Assembly: GCA_024641835.1 (NCBI GenBank)
Contig: JAHECH010000026.1
Coordinates: forward strand, 1 to 15,494
Origin: Deltaproteobacteria bacterium
GTDB lineage: Bacteria; Desulfobacterota; DSM-4660; Desulfatiglandales; HGW-15
Length of the DNA stretch: 15,494 nucleotides
Reading direction: 5' to 3'
Of the stretch, positions 7,804 to 14,367 are shown in pieces. The position numbers and the translations under genes were made by a program. The notes beneath the pieces are model-generated. The model was not told the origin of the DNA. It was given only the letters and a program-made list of their open reading frames with translations, and ran no database searches. Within the stretch, counting starts at the first letter, position 1; each line of letters begins with the position of its first letter.

Positions 7804-8886
7804 ATGAGCTTAAAAAAAATAGCAGTGATCGGAGCAGGAAATAGCGGGTACACGATGGCGGCTGCCTTGACCTTAGCGGGACATAAAGTAAATTTATATG
7901 ACATGCCCAGGTTTAAGAACAATCTGGATCCAGTTATTGAACGTGGTGGAATCGAGTTATCGTTGGTTTCAGGCTTGGCAGGAAGGCAGGGTTTTGCCAG
8001 GATGGACGTAGTAACAACAGAAATCGCAGAGGCGATAAAGGGCGCTAGACTCATCATGGTGACCACAACGACTGCCGGACAAGAATGTGTCGCTGAGCTT
8101 TGCGCCCCGCACCTGGAAGACGGACAAAACATAGTTATGCCGGCCGGACACGGTGGTTCGCTGTTGTTTGCCAAAATAATTAAGAGGAAAGCTAGAAACA
8201 AGAATGTGAAAATAGCTGAAACATCATCCTGTTTTTTTGCATGTAGACGTGTTGTTAGTGAAGCTAAAACAGTCATATTCTTTTATGGCGGAGGCTTAAA
8301 AAAGTTGCCGATTTCAGCCATACCCACCGCGGATACCGATAAGGTCATTGATGAGCTGGACGGAGTCTGCCCTGTACCTCTGCTAAAGGGAACCAATGTC
8401 CTTGAAGTTGGTTTGAGTACCCCAAATGTCTTCACCCACGTACCTGGGAGCATACTGAATACAGGCTGGATCGAAGCAACAAAAGGGCGGTTCGACATGT
8501 GGCGGGATGCGACGACGCCCTCGGTATTGAGGGTTTATAAAGCCGTAAGCAGGGAAAGAGGTGCTATCTTTAGCGCTGCAGGTTGGACTGATCGCTATAG
8601 CTTCGACCACTTTGAAAAAACTTTGCCAAATCTTTACGGACTCTCCGGGCATGAACACTTGCGTACTAGATATATAACGGAGGACGTTCCCGATGGTTTG
8701 GTTTGCCTGGCGTCTCTGGGTGACATGCTTAAAGTTCCTGTGCCTGTAATTAAATCCTTGATTACTTTGGCCTCGGAGATAAATCAGACTGACTACTTCA
8801 AAGAAGGGAGAACGATGGAGCGCTTCGGGATAGCGGGATTGAGCGCTGACGAGTTAAATCATTTGCTCAATCGAGGGGTAATCTGA
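7804..8886 (+). CDS. NAD(P)-dependent octopine/nopaline dehydrogenase family protein
   Basis: A soluble opine-dehydrogenase-like oxidoreductase. Enzymes of this family reversibly oxidise an N-(carboxyalkyl) amino acid to an amino acid plus a 2-oxo acid, or the reverse, using NAD(P). The N-terminus is a Rossmann fold with AVIGAGNSGYTMAAAL (residues 7-22) and an acidic residue after the second strand (YD, 32-33) at the position that often favours NAD. The second half matches the alpha-helical octopine/nopaline dehydrogenase domain: STPNVFTHVPGSILN contains H212, which aligns with the family's catalytic histidine region, and RYITEDVPDGLVCLASLG is a strong signature. Length 360 is typical. ATG 7804 has GAGGAGG at 7792-7798. 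It follows hyuAB at 538 bp on the same strand and may process the amino-acid derivative released by the hydrolases. True opine activity is not assured; many family members are uncharacterised. Confidence 0.88.
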   Translation: MSLKKIAVIGAGNSGYTMAAALTLAGHKVNLYDMPRFKNNLDPVIERGGIELSLVSGLAGRQGFARMDVVTTEIAEAIKGARLIMVTTTTAGQECVAELCAPHLEDGQNIVMPAGHGGSLLFAKIIKRKARNKNVKIAETSSCFFACRRVVSEAKTVIFFYGGGLKKLPISAIPTADTDKVIDELDGVCPVPLLKGTNVLEVGLSTPNVFTHVPGSILNTGWIEATKGRFDMWRDATTPSVLRVYKAVSRERGAIFSAAGWTDRYSFDHFEKTLPNLYGLSGHEHLRTRYITEDVPDGLVCLASLGDMLKVPVPVIKSLITLASEINQTDYFKEGRTMERFGIAGLSADELNHLLNRGVI

Positions 8887-8937
8887 AGACTACAACCTGC
8901 TTAGCAGTGTCGAAGGCATAAAGTACTTGCTGCTGAC

Positions 8938-8974
8938 TGTCATTCCTCAGTCGCTTCGCTCTTCAGTATGAACA
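8938..8974. repeat. Possible REP-like intergenic motif
   Basis: The stretch beginning TGTCATTCCTCAG and continuing with TCGCTTCGCT resembles the short imperfectly palindromic intergenic sequences (core AGCGAAGCGACTGAG on the minus strand) scattered in many bacterial genomes. Only one copy occurs here, so its repetitive nature is inferred from memory rather than shown. It overlaps the 3' end of the truncated recombinase. Confidence 0.25.
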
Positions 8975-9199
8975 TCTTTTTATTCGGTTCTTTTGCGTTC
9001 GGTTCTTCTGTTGTAGTTTTTGTATGAAAAGTCCGAGACTTGTCTCACTTGAATAGTTCTTTTGATACTTGTGATAGAACTCAAGATAGTACCGAAGCCA
9101 TTTTCTATACTGGCTGCGATATGAGTTAGGGATTGCTTTGTCCTCAAGAGTGAGATTGAAACGTGAAAGCAACTCGGAGGGAATATCGATCGAATGAGA
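8963..9199 (-). pseudogene. N-terminal fragment of an integron-integrase-like tyrosine recombinase
   Basis: Reading from 9199 downward gives IPSELLSRFNLTLEDKAIPN, then YRKWLRYYLEFYHKY and a LFIQKLQQKNRTQ helix. This matches the SAM-like DNA-binding N-terminal domain of tyrosine recombinases, and in particular the form I associate with integron integrases of Desulfobacterota-like bacteria (recognition from memory). Only about 75 residues remain of roughly 320-340; the whole catalytic domain (R, H-x-x-R, Y) is missing. No ATG precedes the homology; a TTG at 9172 is the only usable start in the open part, so even the native start seems lost. The fragment points away from the + strand methyltransferase and attC-like sites, which is the standard integron layout. 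An unrelated XerC-type origin cannot be excluded from this short piece. Confidence 0.6.
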
Positions 9200-9285
9200 T
9201 TATCCTTAAAGTTGTATAAAAGTTCAGCGGTAGTGTTATTAAGTTAGCAAATGATATGCTGATTGAATATCGCTGCCAGTATTTA

Positions 9286-9313
9286 TTGCATTGTTTATGA
9301 CGGCTGATATTAT
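9286..9313 (+). promoter_or_regulatory. Candidate promoter facing the cassette
   Basis: TTGCAT (9286-9291) and TATTAT (9308-9313; five of six to the -10 consensus) are separated by 16 bp. Its position between the recombinase remnant and the first attC-like site, pointing toward the methyltransferase, is where an integron cassette promoter would lie. The region is A+T-rich, so chance matches are likely. Confidence 0.3.
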
Positions 9314-9340
9314 CCAGAAATCCAATCAATAAGTTGATAG

Positions 9341-9490
9341 GCTCAACGTTTCGCGTGGAGCCTATCGGGGCAGGGGTGGCCCCGCGTTGCTACGCCGCGA
9401 AGCGCGGCCTATCAACTCGGTTCGAGCAGAGATGCCCCCGTGCAAGCAAGCTTGTCCGTGGGCTCGCTGCTCACCCGCGCCCCGTTAGGC
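9341..9490 (+). other. attC-like recombination site (first)
   Basis: GCTCAAC (9341-9347) fits the attC R'' consensus RYYYAAC and GTTAGGC (9484-9490) fits the R' consensus GTTRRRY. The two boxes pair except for one mismatch and one wobble. Next comes a 3-nt unpaired stretch, then complementary L boxes, CGCGTGGAGC (9352-9361) against GCTCACCCGCG (9469-9479), differing by one extra base. This R-spacer-L layout with an extrahelical base is the hallmark of attC. The 150-bp length is at or just beyond the usual upper range. The extra base lies on the L' side, opposite to the canonical case, so orientation by that criterion is ambiguous. Competing hairpins exist inside (see findings). The block is strongly G+C-rich against A+T-rich flanks. 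Confidence 0.55.
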
Positions 9491-10487
9491 GGCTGAAGGT
9501 GATTTGATAAGCCCCGGTATATCCATCATCAAAGGAGGATGTCGACATGGCAACTATAGAAAAACCATTTGATGCCTACGGCGATACTCAAGCACTCGAC
9601 AAAGTTATGCTTGATGCTGTAGCCACTCGCCTCGAATCTCGTGGCAGACACCCGGTCTTTCGAAGGATGCTGCATGAATATCTGGATACCATGCAGATTG
9701 ATGGTGTTCAATCGGTGCTCGACCTGGGGTGTGGAACGGGATTTGCCGCTCGCCAAATTGCTGCACGGCCTGGGTTCACAGGCCGTGTCATCGCCATTGA
9801 TATTAGCCCCCATTTGGTGGAGCGGGCCAAAGAACTGGCGGCTGAAGAAGGGGTCGGCGAGCGGACAGAGTTTCAGGCAGGAGACGCACGGAGTCTTGAG
9901 TTACCAGATGATTCATTTGATGCGGTGGTGGCTCACAGCCTGGTGAGTCATCTTGCCGACCCATTGGTGGTCCTCAAAGAGATGGTGCGCGTTGTCAGGC
10001 CCGGCGGCTTTCTGGGCATTTTTGATGGCGACTATGCGTCTTGCACTTTTAGCCATCCAGATGCCCACCAGGGCAAGAGCTATGACGAGTTGATTATCAG
10101 TTCCATAGTCACCCAACCGCGGGTGATGCGCCAGATGCCGCTTCTATTAACTACAGCGGGCTTAGAATTTGTCACTGCTTATTATTATGTGGTGTGTGAC
10201 ATAGGCAAAGCAGATTACTGGGCTCCCAGTGTGGAGTCTATGCGCAGACTTCTACCCGCTGCCAAGGCTATGATTGTTGAGGAAGCAAATGCGTGGGCGG
10301 ACGATCGCATGCGAGAGTCCGCAGAGGGTGTCTTTTTCGCATCGAGTAACTACTACAGCTATGTGGTGCGTAGACCATAAATGACTGCAAAAGAAAACGC
10401 CGCCCAACCCTGCATGCGGCCGACATTGCTACCGCGCCGCCCCGGCGAAGGTTCGGGCGACACCCGCAATGCGGCTGATGCTGGCCG
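9485..10487 (+). mobile_element. Putative integron gene cassette carrying a methyltransferase
   Basis: Using the canonical cut between G and TT of the R' box, the cassette would run from TTAGGC at 9485 to the G at 10487 (1003 bp). It has one gene on the + strand, a 62-bp leader with its own Shine-Dalgarno site, and an attC-like site starting 21 bp after the stop codon, all normal for a cassette. The site at its 3' end is now split by the IS1182 element. Confidence 0.55.
9547..10380 (+). CDS. Class I SAM-dependent methyltransferase
   Basis: A soluble SAM-dependent methyltransferase with a seven-strand Rossmann-like fold. Motif I is VLDLGCGTG (residues 57-65), the acidic ribose-binding residue is D85 in VIAIDISPHLV, an AGDAR segment (111-115) supplies adenine contacts, and DDSFDAVVAH plus RVVRPGG (148-154) are the usual late motifs. 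The last 110 residues are a less conserved substrate cap. Length 277 is typical for this broad group. ATG 9547 follows AAGGAGGA (9532-9539). The acceptor molecule cannot be inferred. The gene sits alone between two attC-like sites, is more G+C-rich than the catabolic cluster, and is probably an acquired cassette gene. Confidence 0.88.
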   Translation: MATIEKPFDAYGDTQALDKVMLDAVATRLESRGRHPVFRRMLHEYLDTMQIDGVQSVLDLGCGTGFAARQIAARPGFTGRVIAIDISPHLVERAKELAAEEGVGERTEFQAGDARSLELPDDSFDAVVAHSLVSHLADPLVVLKEMVRVVRPGGFLGIFDGDYASCTFSHPDAHQGKSYDELIISSIVTQPRVMRQMPLLLTTAGLEFVTAYYYVVCDIGKADYWAPSVESMRRLLPAAKAMIVEEANAWADDRMRESAEGVFFASSNYYSYVVRRP

Positions 10488-10489
10488 TT
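10402..10489 (+). other. attC-like site (second), R' box split by IS1182
   Basis: GCCCAAC (10402-10408) fits R'' (RYYYAAC). The arms then pair: GCAT (10412-10415) with ATGC (10478-10481), GGCCG (10418-10422) with CGGCT (10472-10476), and CATTGC (10424-10429) with GCAATG (10466-10471). A10423 and a net base among 10416-10417 are extrahelical on the left arm, the canonical orientation for a + strand cassette. The R' box is completed across the insertion: GTT (10487-10489) plus GGGT (12327-12330) gives GTTGGGT (GTTRRRY). Pairing even extends outward, CGCC (10398-10401) with GGCG (12331-12334). Before insertion the site was about 92 bp, a normal size. Confidence 0.7.
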
Positions 10490-10596
10490 GAGGCTGTCGA
10501 AAAAGTAGAAAGTGGTGCAATTCGTGATTGTAACGAGAGTCATCTGTGGTACATTTGGAGTGCAGTAGAAACGACGTGATGGGATAGGAGCCACGG

Positions 10597-12150
10597 ATGG
10601 CACGATACAAACCTTACGACTACAAGCAATTGATGATGATACCGGTGAGTCTGGAGGAACAGTTGGTTCCTGGGACACTGGAATATGCAATTCATCATCT
10701 GATCGAGGAGGGGATCGATACGTGATATTTTGACGAGCGGTTCTGCAATGATGAAACGGGGCGAAGCGCCTAGGATCCGAAAGTGCTGTTGAAGGTTGTG
10801 CTGTTTGGGTACTCGCGAGGGATGATCTCGTCACGTGCGCTTGAGCGAGCGTGCTGCGAGAATGTAACGTTCATGGCCTTGGCATGCGGACAGAAGCCGG
10901 ATCACAGCACCATAGCGGCGTTCATCTCATCGATGGGCGAGGAAATTGGCTGGCTGTTCACGCAAGTGCTGCTGGTCTGCGATGAAGAAGGACTCCTGGG
11001 AGGGACTCATTTCAGCCTGGACGGCTTGAAGCTGTCGTCGAATGCTTCAAAGGAATGGTCTGGCAAATTCGAGGATCTGGAAAAGAAGAAGGAGAACCTG
11101 GGAAGGAAGGTTAGGGAAGCTATCCGTGAACATAGGGAGGCGGACAAGGCGGAGAGGAAGAAGCGAGATTCGGATCGAGAACGCAGGGAGGAACGGATCA
11201 GGCGACTGAAGAGGCAGGCGGAACGAATTGAGAAGTTTCTTTCGGAGAACGAACGGAAGAAAGGAGCGAGTGGGGAGGAGATTCAGAGCAACGTGACCGA
11301 CAACGAGTCGGCCAAGATGGCCACTTCCCATGGAGTGATTCAGGGATACAATGCCAATGCGTTGGCGGACGAGAAGCACCAGGTGGTAGTGCATGCGCAA
11401 GTCTTTGGTGACGGGGAAGACGGGAGCCATGCTAAGCCGATGCTGGAGGGAGCGAAAGAGAAACTTGAAGCTATTGGTTGGCGGGAACCTCTAAAGGACA
11501 GGCGAATCAGCGCTGACAGTGGCTATTACAGTGTGAAGAACCTTGAGGTATGTAAGGATTTGGGAGTTGATGCTTACGTGCCGGATCCGCAGTTCCGCAA
11601 GCGGGATGTCCGCTTTGCAGATGCGGGTCGGCACCGCCGTTCGGTAGACAAGCGCAAGGAAAGATACAAATCTAAGAAGCGGTGGTTCAGCGTGGAAGAC
11701 TTCAAGCTGGATGATCGCACCGGCAAGCTTATCTGTCCTGCTGGCCAGGGGCTATACATAAGGAACCGCAATTTCTGCACGGCCGACGGGTATAAGGCCA
11801 TTGCCTACCAGGCGCCGAAGACTGGCTGTCGGGATTGTCAATTGCGTTCCAAATGCTTGCGCAAGCCCAATACGGTATCGCGACAGGTTCATGTATTTTA
11901 TGGGCAACGTCCGGGCAGCATTACCGATGAGATGAAGCAGAAGATCGACACAAAAGAGGGACGCCGAACTTACAGCAAACGGCTGGGAATTATAGAACCG
12001 GTCTTCGGCAATGTTCGGGCCTGCAAGAGAATGGACCGGTTCACGCTGCGAGGTCGGATCAAGGTCAACATTCAGTGGATGCTCTACTGTCTGGTTCACA
12101 ACATCGAGAAGGTCCTGCACTTCGGGGCGAGTTATGCGATGGCCGCATAG
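10597..12150 (+). pseudogene. IS1182-family transposase with two in-frame stop codons
   Basis: A DDE transposase of 517 codons starting at ATG 10597 with AGGAG at 10586-10590. The frame is interrupted by TGA (10723-10725, codon 43) and TAG (10771-10773, codon 59), then runs open to 12150. Protein similarity continues in the same frame across both stops: ARYKPYDYKQLMMIPVSL, then FDERFCNDETGRSA, then DPKVLLKVVLFGYSRGM, the usual N-terminal DUF772 region. Catalytic candidates are the D of FSLDGLKLSSNAS, the D of ISADSGYYS and the E of LGIIEPVFGNVR. A basic coiled-coil-like region (about 95-170) follows the first motif, and the late segment has a CRDCQLRSKC cysteine motif. An internal GTG at 10783 could restart but would drop the DNA-binding N-terminus. 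I treat it as inactivated. Confidence 0.85.
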
Positions 12151-12252
12151 AGAAAATGAGGCCGGAATGTGCGCGCGAGACTCTTCTGCGCGTCGAGAAC
12201 GAATCAAGGGATCCTCCGCTCTGTCACCAGACAGGGTGAGAAGTGCTCTGAT

Positions 12253-12279
12253 CATGGGAACAGCTTGACTGTTTCCATG
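12253..12279 (+). other. Stem-loop downstream of the IS1182 transposase
   Basis: CATGGGAACAG (12253-12263) pairs with CTGTTTCCATG (12269-12279), 11 bp with one G-T wobble and a CTTGA loop. No T-tract follows, so it is not a standard intrinsic terminator. It lies inside the IS between gene and right repeat and may protect transcripts or damp outward transcription. Confidence 0.45.
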
Positions 12280-12323
12280 GGGAACAAGACAACGGTTCTA
12301 AAAACAGGTTTTTCGACAGTCTC

Positions 12324-12850
12324 GTTGGGTGGCGCGCAGGCCGAAGACCAGTACCCACACACGACAAGGCGCGTCGTCAGCGGCACGCAACGATAGCAAA
12401 AAAGAGTCGCGCAGGTGCGGCAGGCTCAATTTCGCGGGCCAAGTGTGGGGGAGGCCCAAGGTGGGTTGTCTCAGTTCCAAACAAATAAGGATCGAGACGA
12501 TCTGAAAGGTCGTTTCAATCCTGGGTTCAAGAAGCCCGGTGCGGTATGCATCGTTCCCTATAGGGTTCACCTGCCAGAGGCAGGTAAAGCTTTTGGTCTC
12601 ATGTTCTTTTGGATTGAAAGGCGGGATGGGTGATTGGGTTGGTCTGGAGTAGCAAGGGATCTGTGAGGCATACAGAGGCGATTTTTGACGTGTGCCAGGG
12701 GAGTCAGCTTGCTGTAAATGGGGTTTCACCCTGAGGACGGCAATAGTTGGGCATATCCCCTTGCTCTTTGACGACATAGCAGAAAGATAGAGAGAGGCTG
12801 TGTCATAACACGCACGGACAATGGTTCTATCCGGTATCTGTTGGATGTAG
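12324..12850. other. 527-bp stretch without a recognised gene
   Basis: It starts with the outer half of the split attC R' box. A long minus-strand frame crosses this region, but it is only read-through of the frameshifted IS91 transposase and has no family resemblance of its own. The part from roughly 12530 to 12850 is probably the non-coding 3' tail of the IS91-type element. What 12331-12530 was (next cassette or other flank) I cannot tell. Confidence 0.5.
12556..12585 (-). other. Paired palindromes, possible IS91-type terminal structure
   Basis: CCCTATAGGG (12556-12565) is a perfect palindrome, and 4 bp on, ACCTGCC (12569-12575) pairs with GGCAGGT (12579-12585) around an AGA loop. They lie about 270 bp beyond the true end of the IS91-type transposase. 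IS91-family elements carry hairpins at the rolling-circle origin at this end. No terminal tetranucleotide was fixed, so this is suggestive only. Confidence 0.35.
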
Positions 12851-13757
12851 TTAGAGAGGGAGGAAGGAAGCGCGGTATTGGAGTACACCTCCGCAGTGCG
12901 GGCAGGTGATGGGTAGAGGGGCTCGGATTTGAGTTTCTTCCTGGGGTGGGAGGTTGAAGCTGGAGATGAGATGGATGAGGGTAGCCACCCTGCTGGTGTT
13001 ATGGAGGATGTAGGGTTGAGGAAGCCATAGTAGCTTATTTTCATGAAGCCTGTGGGAAGGACGTGCTGGAGGAAGTGCCGGATGAACTCCATGACATCCA
13101 ATCCCATGGTTCTCCGGCGGGAGCTATGGAGCTTCTTATAGCGGAAGAAGGTGTGATTTTCTACTTTGAGGATACGATTGTTTGTGATGGCCACTTTGAA
13201 GACATAGGGGGCGAGGTACTTGATAGAGGGAGCGCCAGCCCCTATGGCCTGGGAGTTGACGTTCCAGTCTATGTTCCAGACCTCAGGATTGATCTTGTCC
13301 AGTAGTGCCGCCTTTTTCATTTCGAGGCGGAACTTGGCCTTTAAGATTTTAGAAAGGGCTTTGACAGGGAGGAAGAAGTGGGCATGGGAGGGATGCCAGG
13401 ATTGATCCTGTGTTGAGATGGCACCTCCGGGGACGATGTAGTGGATATGCGGGTGGTAGTGGAGCTGGCGACCCCAGGTATGGAGGATACCGAAGAAGCC
13501 CGGCAAATCCCCACCTATGTGGTTTTTGTCAAGGGCCAGTGTTTTCATAGCCTGTGAGGAGGCTGTGAACAAGGCGTTGTAAGCGATGCTTTGGTTGCTG
13601 CGGATGAAGGGGTGCAGTTGCTGGGGAGTTGTGAAGGTGATGAGGAAGTGGTGACCTGGCGACTGCCACTTCATCTGTTTTTGTATCCACTTTTGAGTTT
13701 TGTGCTTCTGGCAGGAGGGGCAGTGGCGATTGCCGCATGAGTGGAGGAGGATCTGGC
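12851..13757 (-). pseudogene. IS91-family (Y2 rolling-circle type) transposase, N-terminally deleted and frameshifted
   Basis: The minus strand encodes the HUH/Y2 transposase of IS91-type elements. From about 13755 it reads the end of the zinc-binding domain (SCGNRHCPSCQKHKTQKW), then LITFTTPQQLHPF, the HUH motif in HYHPHIHYIVPGG, SIKYLAPYVFKVAITNNRI with the tyrosine region, and MKISYYGFLNP. At 13004-13012 the frame is lost. Shifting frame recovers the natural C-terminus, HNTSRVATLIHLISSFNL and later a CPHCGG motif, stopping at TAA 12851-12853. The long frame that runs on to about 12298 is therefore artefactual after 13005. The first part of the zinc domain is absent because a deletion joined it to the recombinase gene upstream. 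Confidence 0.85.
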
Positions 13758-14234
13758 CCCTTTGCGCTGGTGGACATGGATCATCATGCGCTTGCTGTCG
13801 ATGTCGGAGACTTCAAGGTATTGGGCTTCCTGGAGTCTGAGGCCACAGGAGTAGACGGTGGAGAGGAAGACGTAGTTCTGAAGGGTGTTCACACAGGAAA
13901 GGATGCGCTTGACCTCCTCGACGTTAAGCACTGAGGGGAGGCAATGTTCGTTCTGAGCTCTTAGGATACCGAGGATGTGCCAGTCCCTCTGGAAGGGATG
14001 CTCATAGAAGAAGCGGATACCGCAATAGCAGATACGCATGGTTTTGGGGGACCATTTACTGACATTTTTGCGGTGGAGGAAGTAGTCCTGGAGTTCCCCT
14101 TCGGTGACGAGGTCGGGAGTTTTGCTATAGAAGTCGATGAGCATGCGCAAGGTGCGGGTGTAAGCTTGTTGAGTTCGTTCTCCTTTTCCGTTGAGTTGAA
14201 GGTTCTCGATCATTCTCTCATACCAGTCTTTCAT
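13755..14234 (-). pseudogene. Truncated tyrosine recombinase (phage integrase/XerC-like) associated with the IS91-type transposase
   Basis: The first 160 residues from ATG 14234 are a tyrosine recombinase: SAM-like N-domain with ERTQQAYTRTLRMLIDFY (19-36), linker, then the start of the catalytic domain with LSTVYSCGLRLQEAQYLEV, where R133 is the first catalytic arginine, and HVHQRKGA, where K158 is the beta-hairpin lysine. The H-x-x-R and tyrosine boxes are missing, so it is inactive. Frame continues 27 codons into IS91 transposase DNA in the wrong frame, placing the deletion junction near 13755. An AAGGAGAG site precedes the start. IS91-type elements with a neighbouring recombinase gene occur in several phyla, so the two probably belonged to one element. 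Confidence 0.85.
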
Positions 14235-14351
14235 CCTGATACTCTCCTTTCCGAATAGATTTGGAGAGGCATCATAGTTGACTGGCTAGGTTGAGTGTGA
14301 TGGGAAAGAAGGCGGTGAATTTAGAGAAAAGGCTTGCCACGCAAATTCCCT

Positions 14352-14364
14352 GCCGCGAAGCGGC
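14352..14364. repeat. Short perfect hairpin
   Basis: GCCGC (14352-14356) and GCGGC (14360-14364) flank a GAA triloop. It lies at the junction between the IS91-type block and the hyuB-like fragment and may mark the element's end. No T-tract follows. Confidence 0.35.
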
Positions 14365-14367
14365 TAA

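Larger units (their letters stand above)
10490..12323 (+). mobile_element. IS1182-family insertion sequence
   Basis: The 1834-bp element is bounded by imperfect terminal inverted repeats: GAGGCTGTCGAAAAA at 10490 and the reverse complement GAGACTGTCGAAAAA ending at 12323 (one mismatch in 15, diverging after). It carries one + strand transposase frame with two internal stops. About 107 bp precede the transposase start and 173 bp follow its stop. It lies exactly in the R' core of the second attC-like site. Confidence 0.88.
10487..12326. repeat. 3-bp target duplication GTT flanking IS1182
   Basis: GTT occurs directly outside both ends of the element, at 10487-10489 and 12324-12326. Removing the IS and one GTT copy restores a continuous attC R' box. 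If the outermost C at 12323 is treated as flank, a 4-bp CGTT duplication is also possible. Confidence 0.55.
12530..14367 (-). mobile_element. Degenerate IS91-type element with recombinase gene
   Basis: The block contains the truncated recombinase followed by the frameshifted rolling-circle transposase, plus the palindromes near 12556-12585. One end is placed just before the hyuB-like fragment at 14368, and the other near the palindromes; both are estimates because IS91-type elements lack long terminal inverted repeats and target duplications. Confidence 0.5.

Noticed and set aside
7782..8276. 164-codon minus-strand frame opposite the opine dehydrogenase
   Set aside because: It is antisense to a gene with clear family motifs, has no ribosome binding site and no recognised domain.
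9144..9329. 61-codon minus-strand frame upstream of the recombinase fragment
   Set aside because: It overlaps the recombinase stump in another frame and has no recognisable motif or start signal.
10268..10834. 188-codon minus-strand frame across the cassette end and IS left end
   Set aside because: It crosses the IS1182 boundary and two unrelated sequences, so it cannot be a conserved gene; no domain is seen.
12507..12518. GTTTCAATCC, resembling the end of a CRISPR repeat
   Set aside because: It occurs once, with no regularly spaced second copy and no cas genes in the window.
12298..13000. Long minus-strand open frame continuing the IS91 transposase
   Set aside because: It is out-of-frame read-through after the frameshift at 13004-13012; composition is Ser/Pro-rich noise and the real C-terminus lies in another frame.
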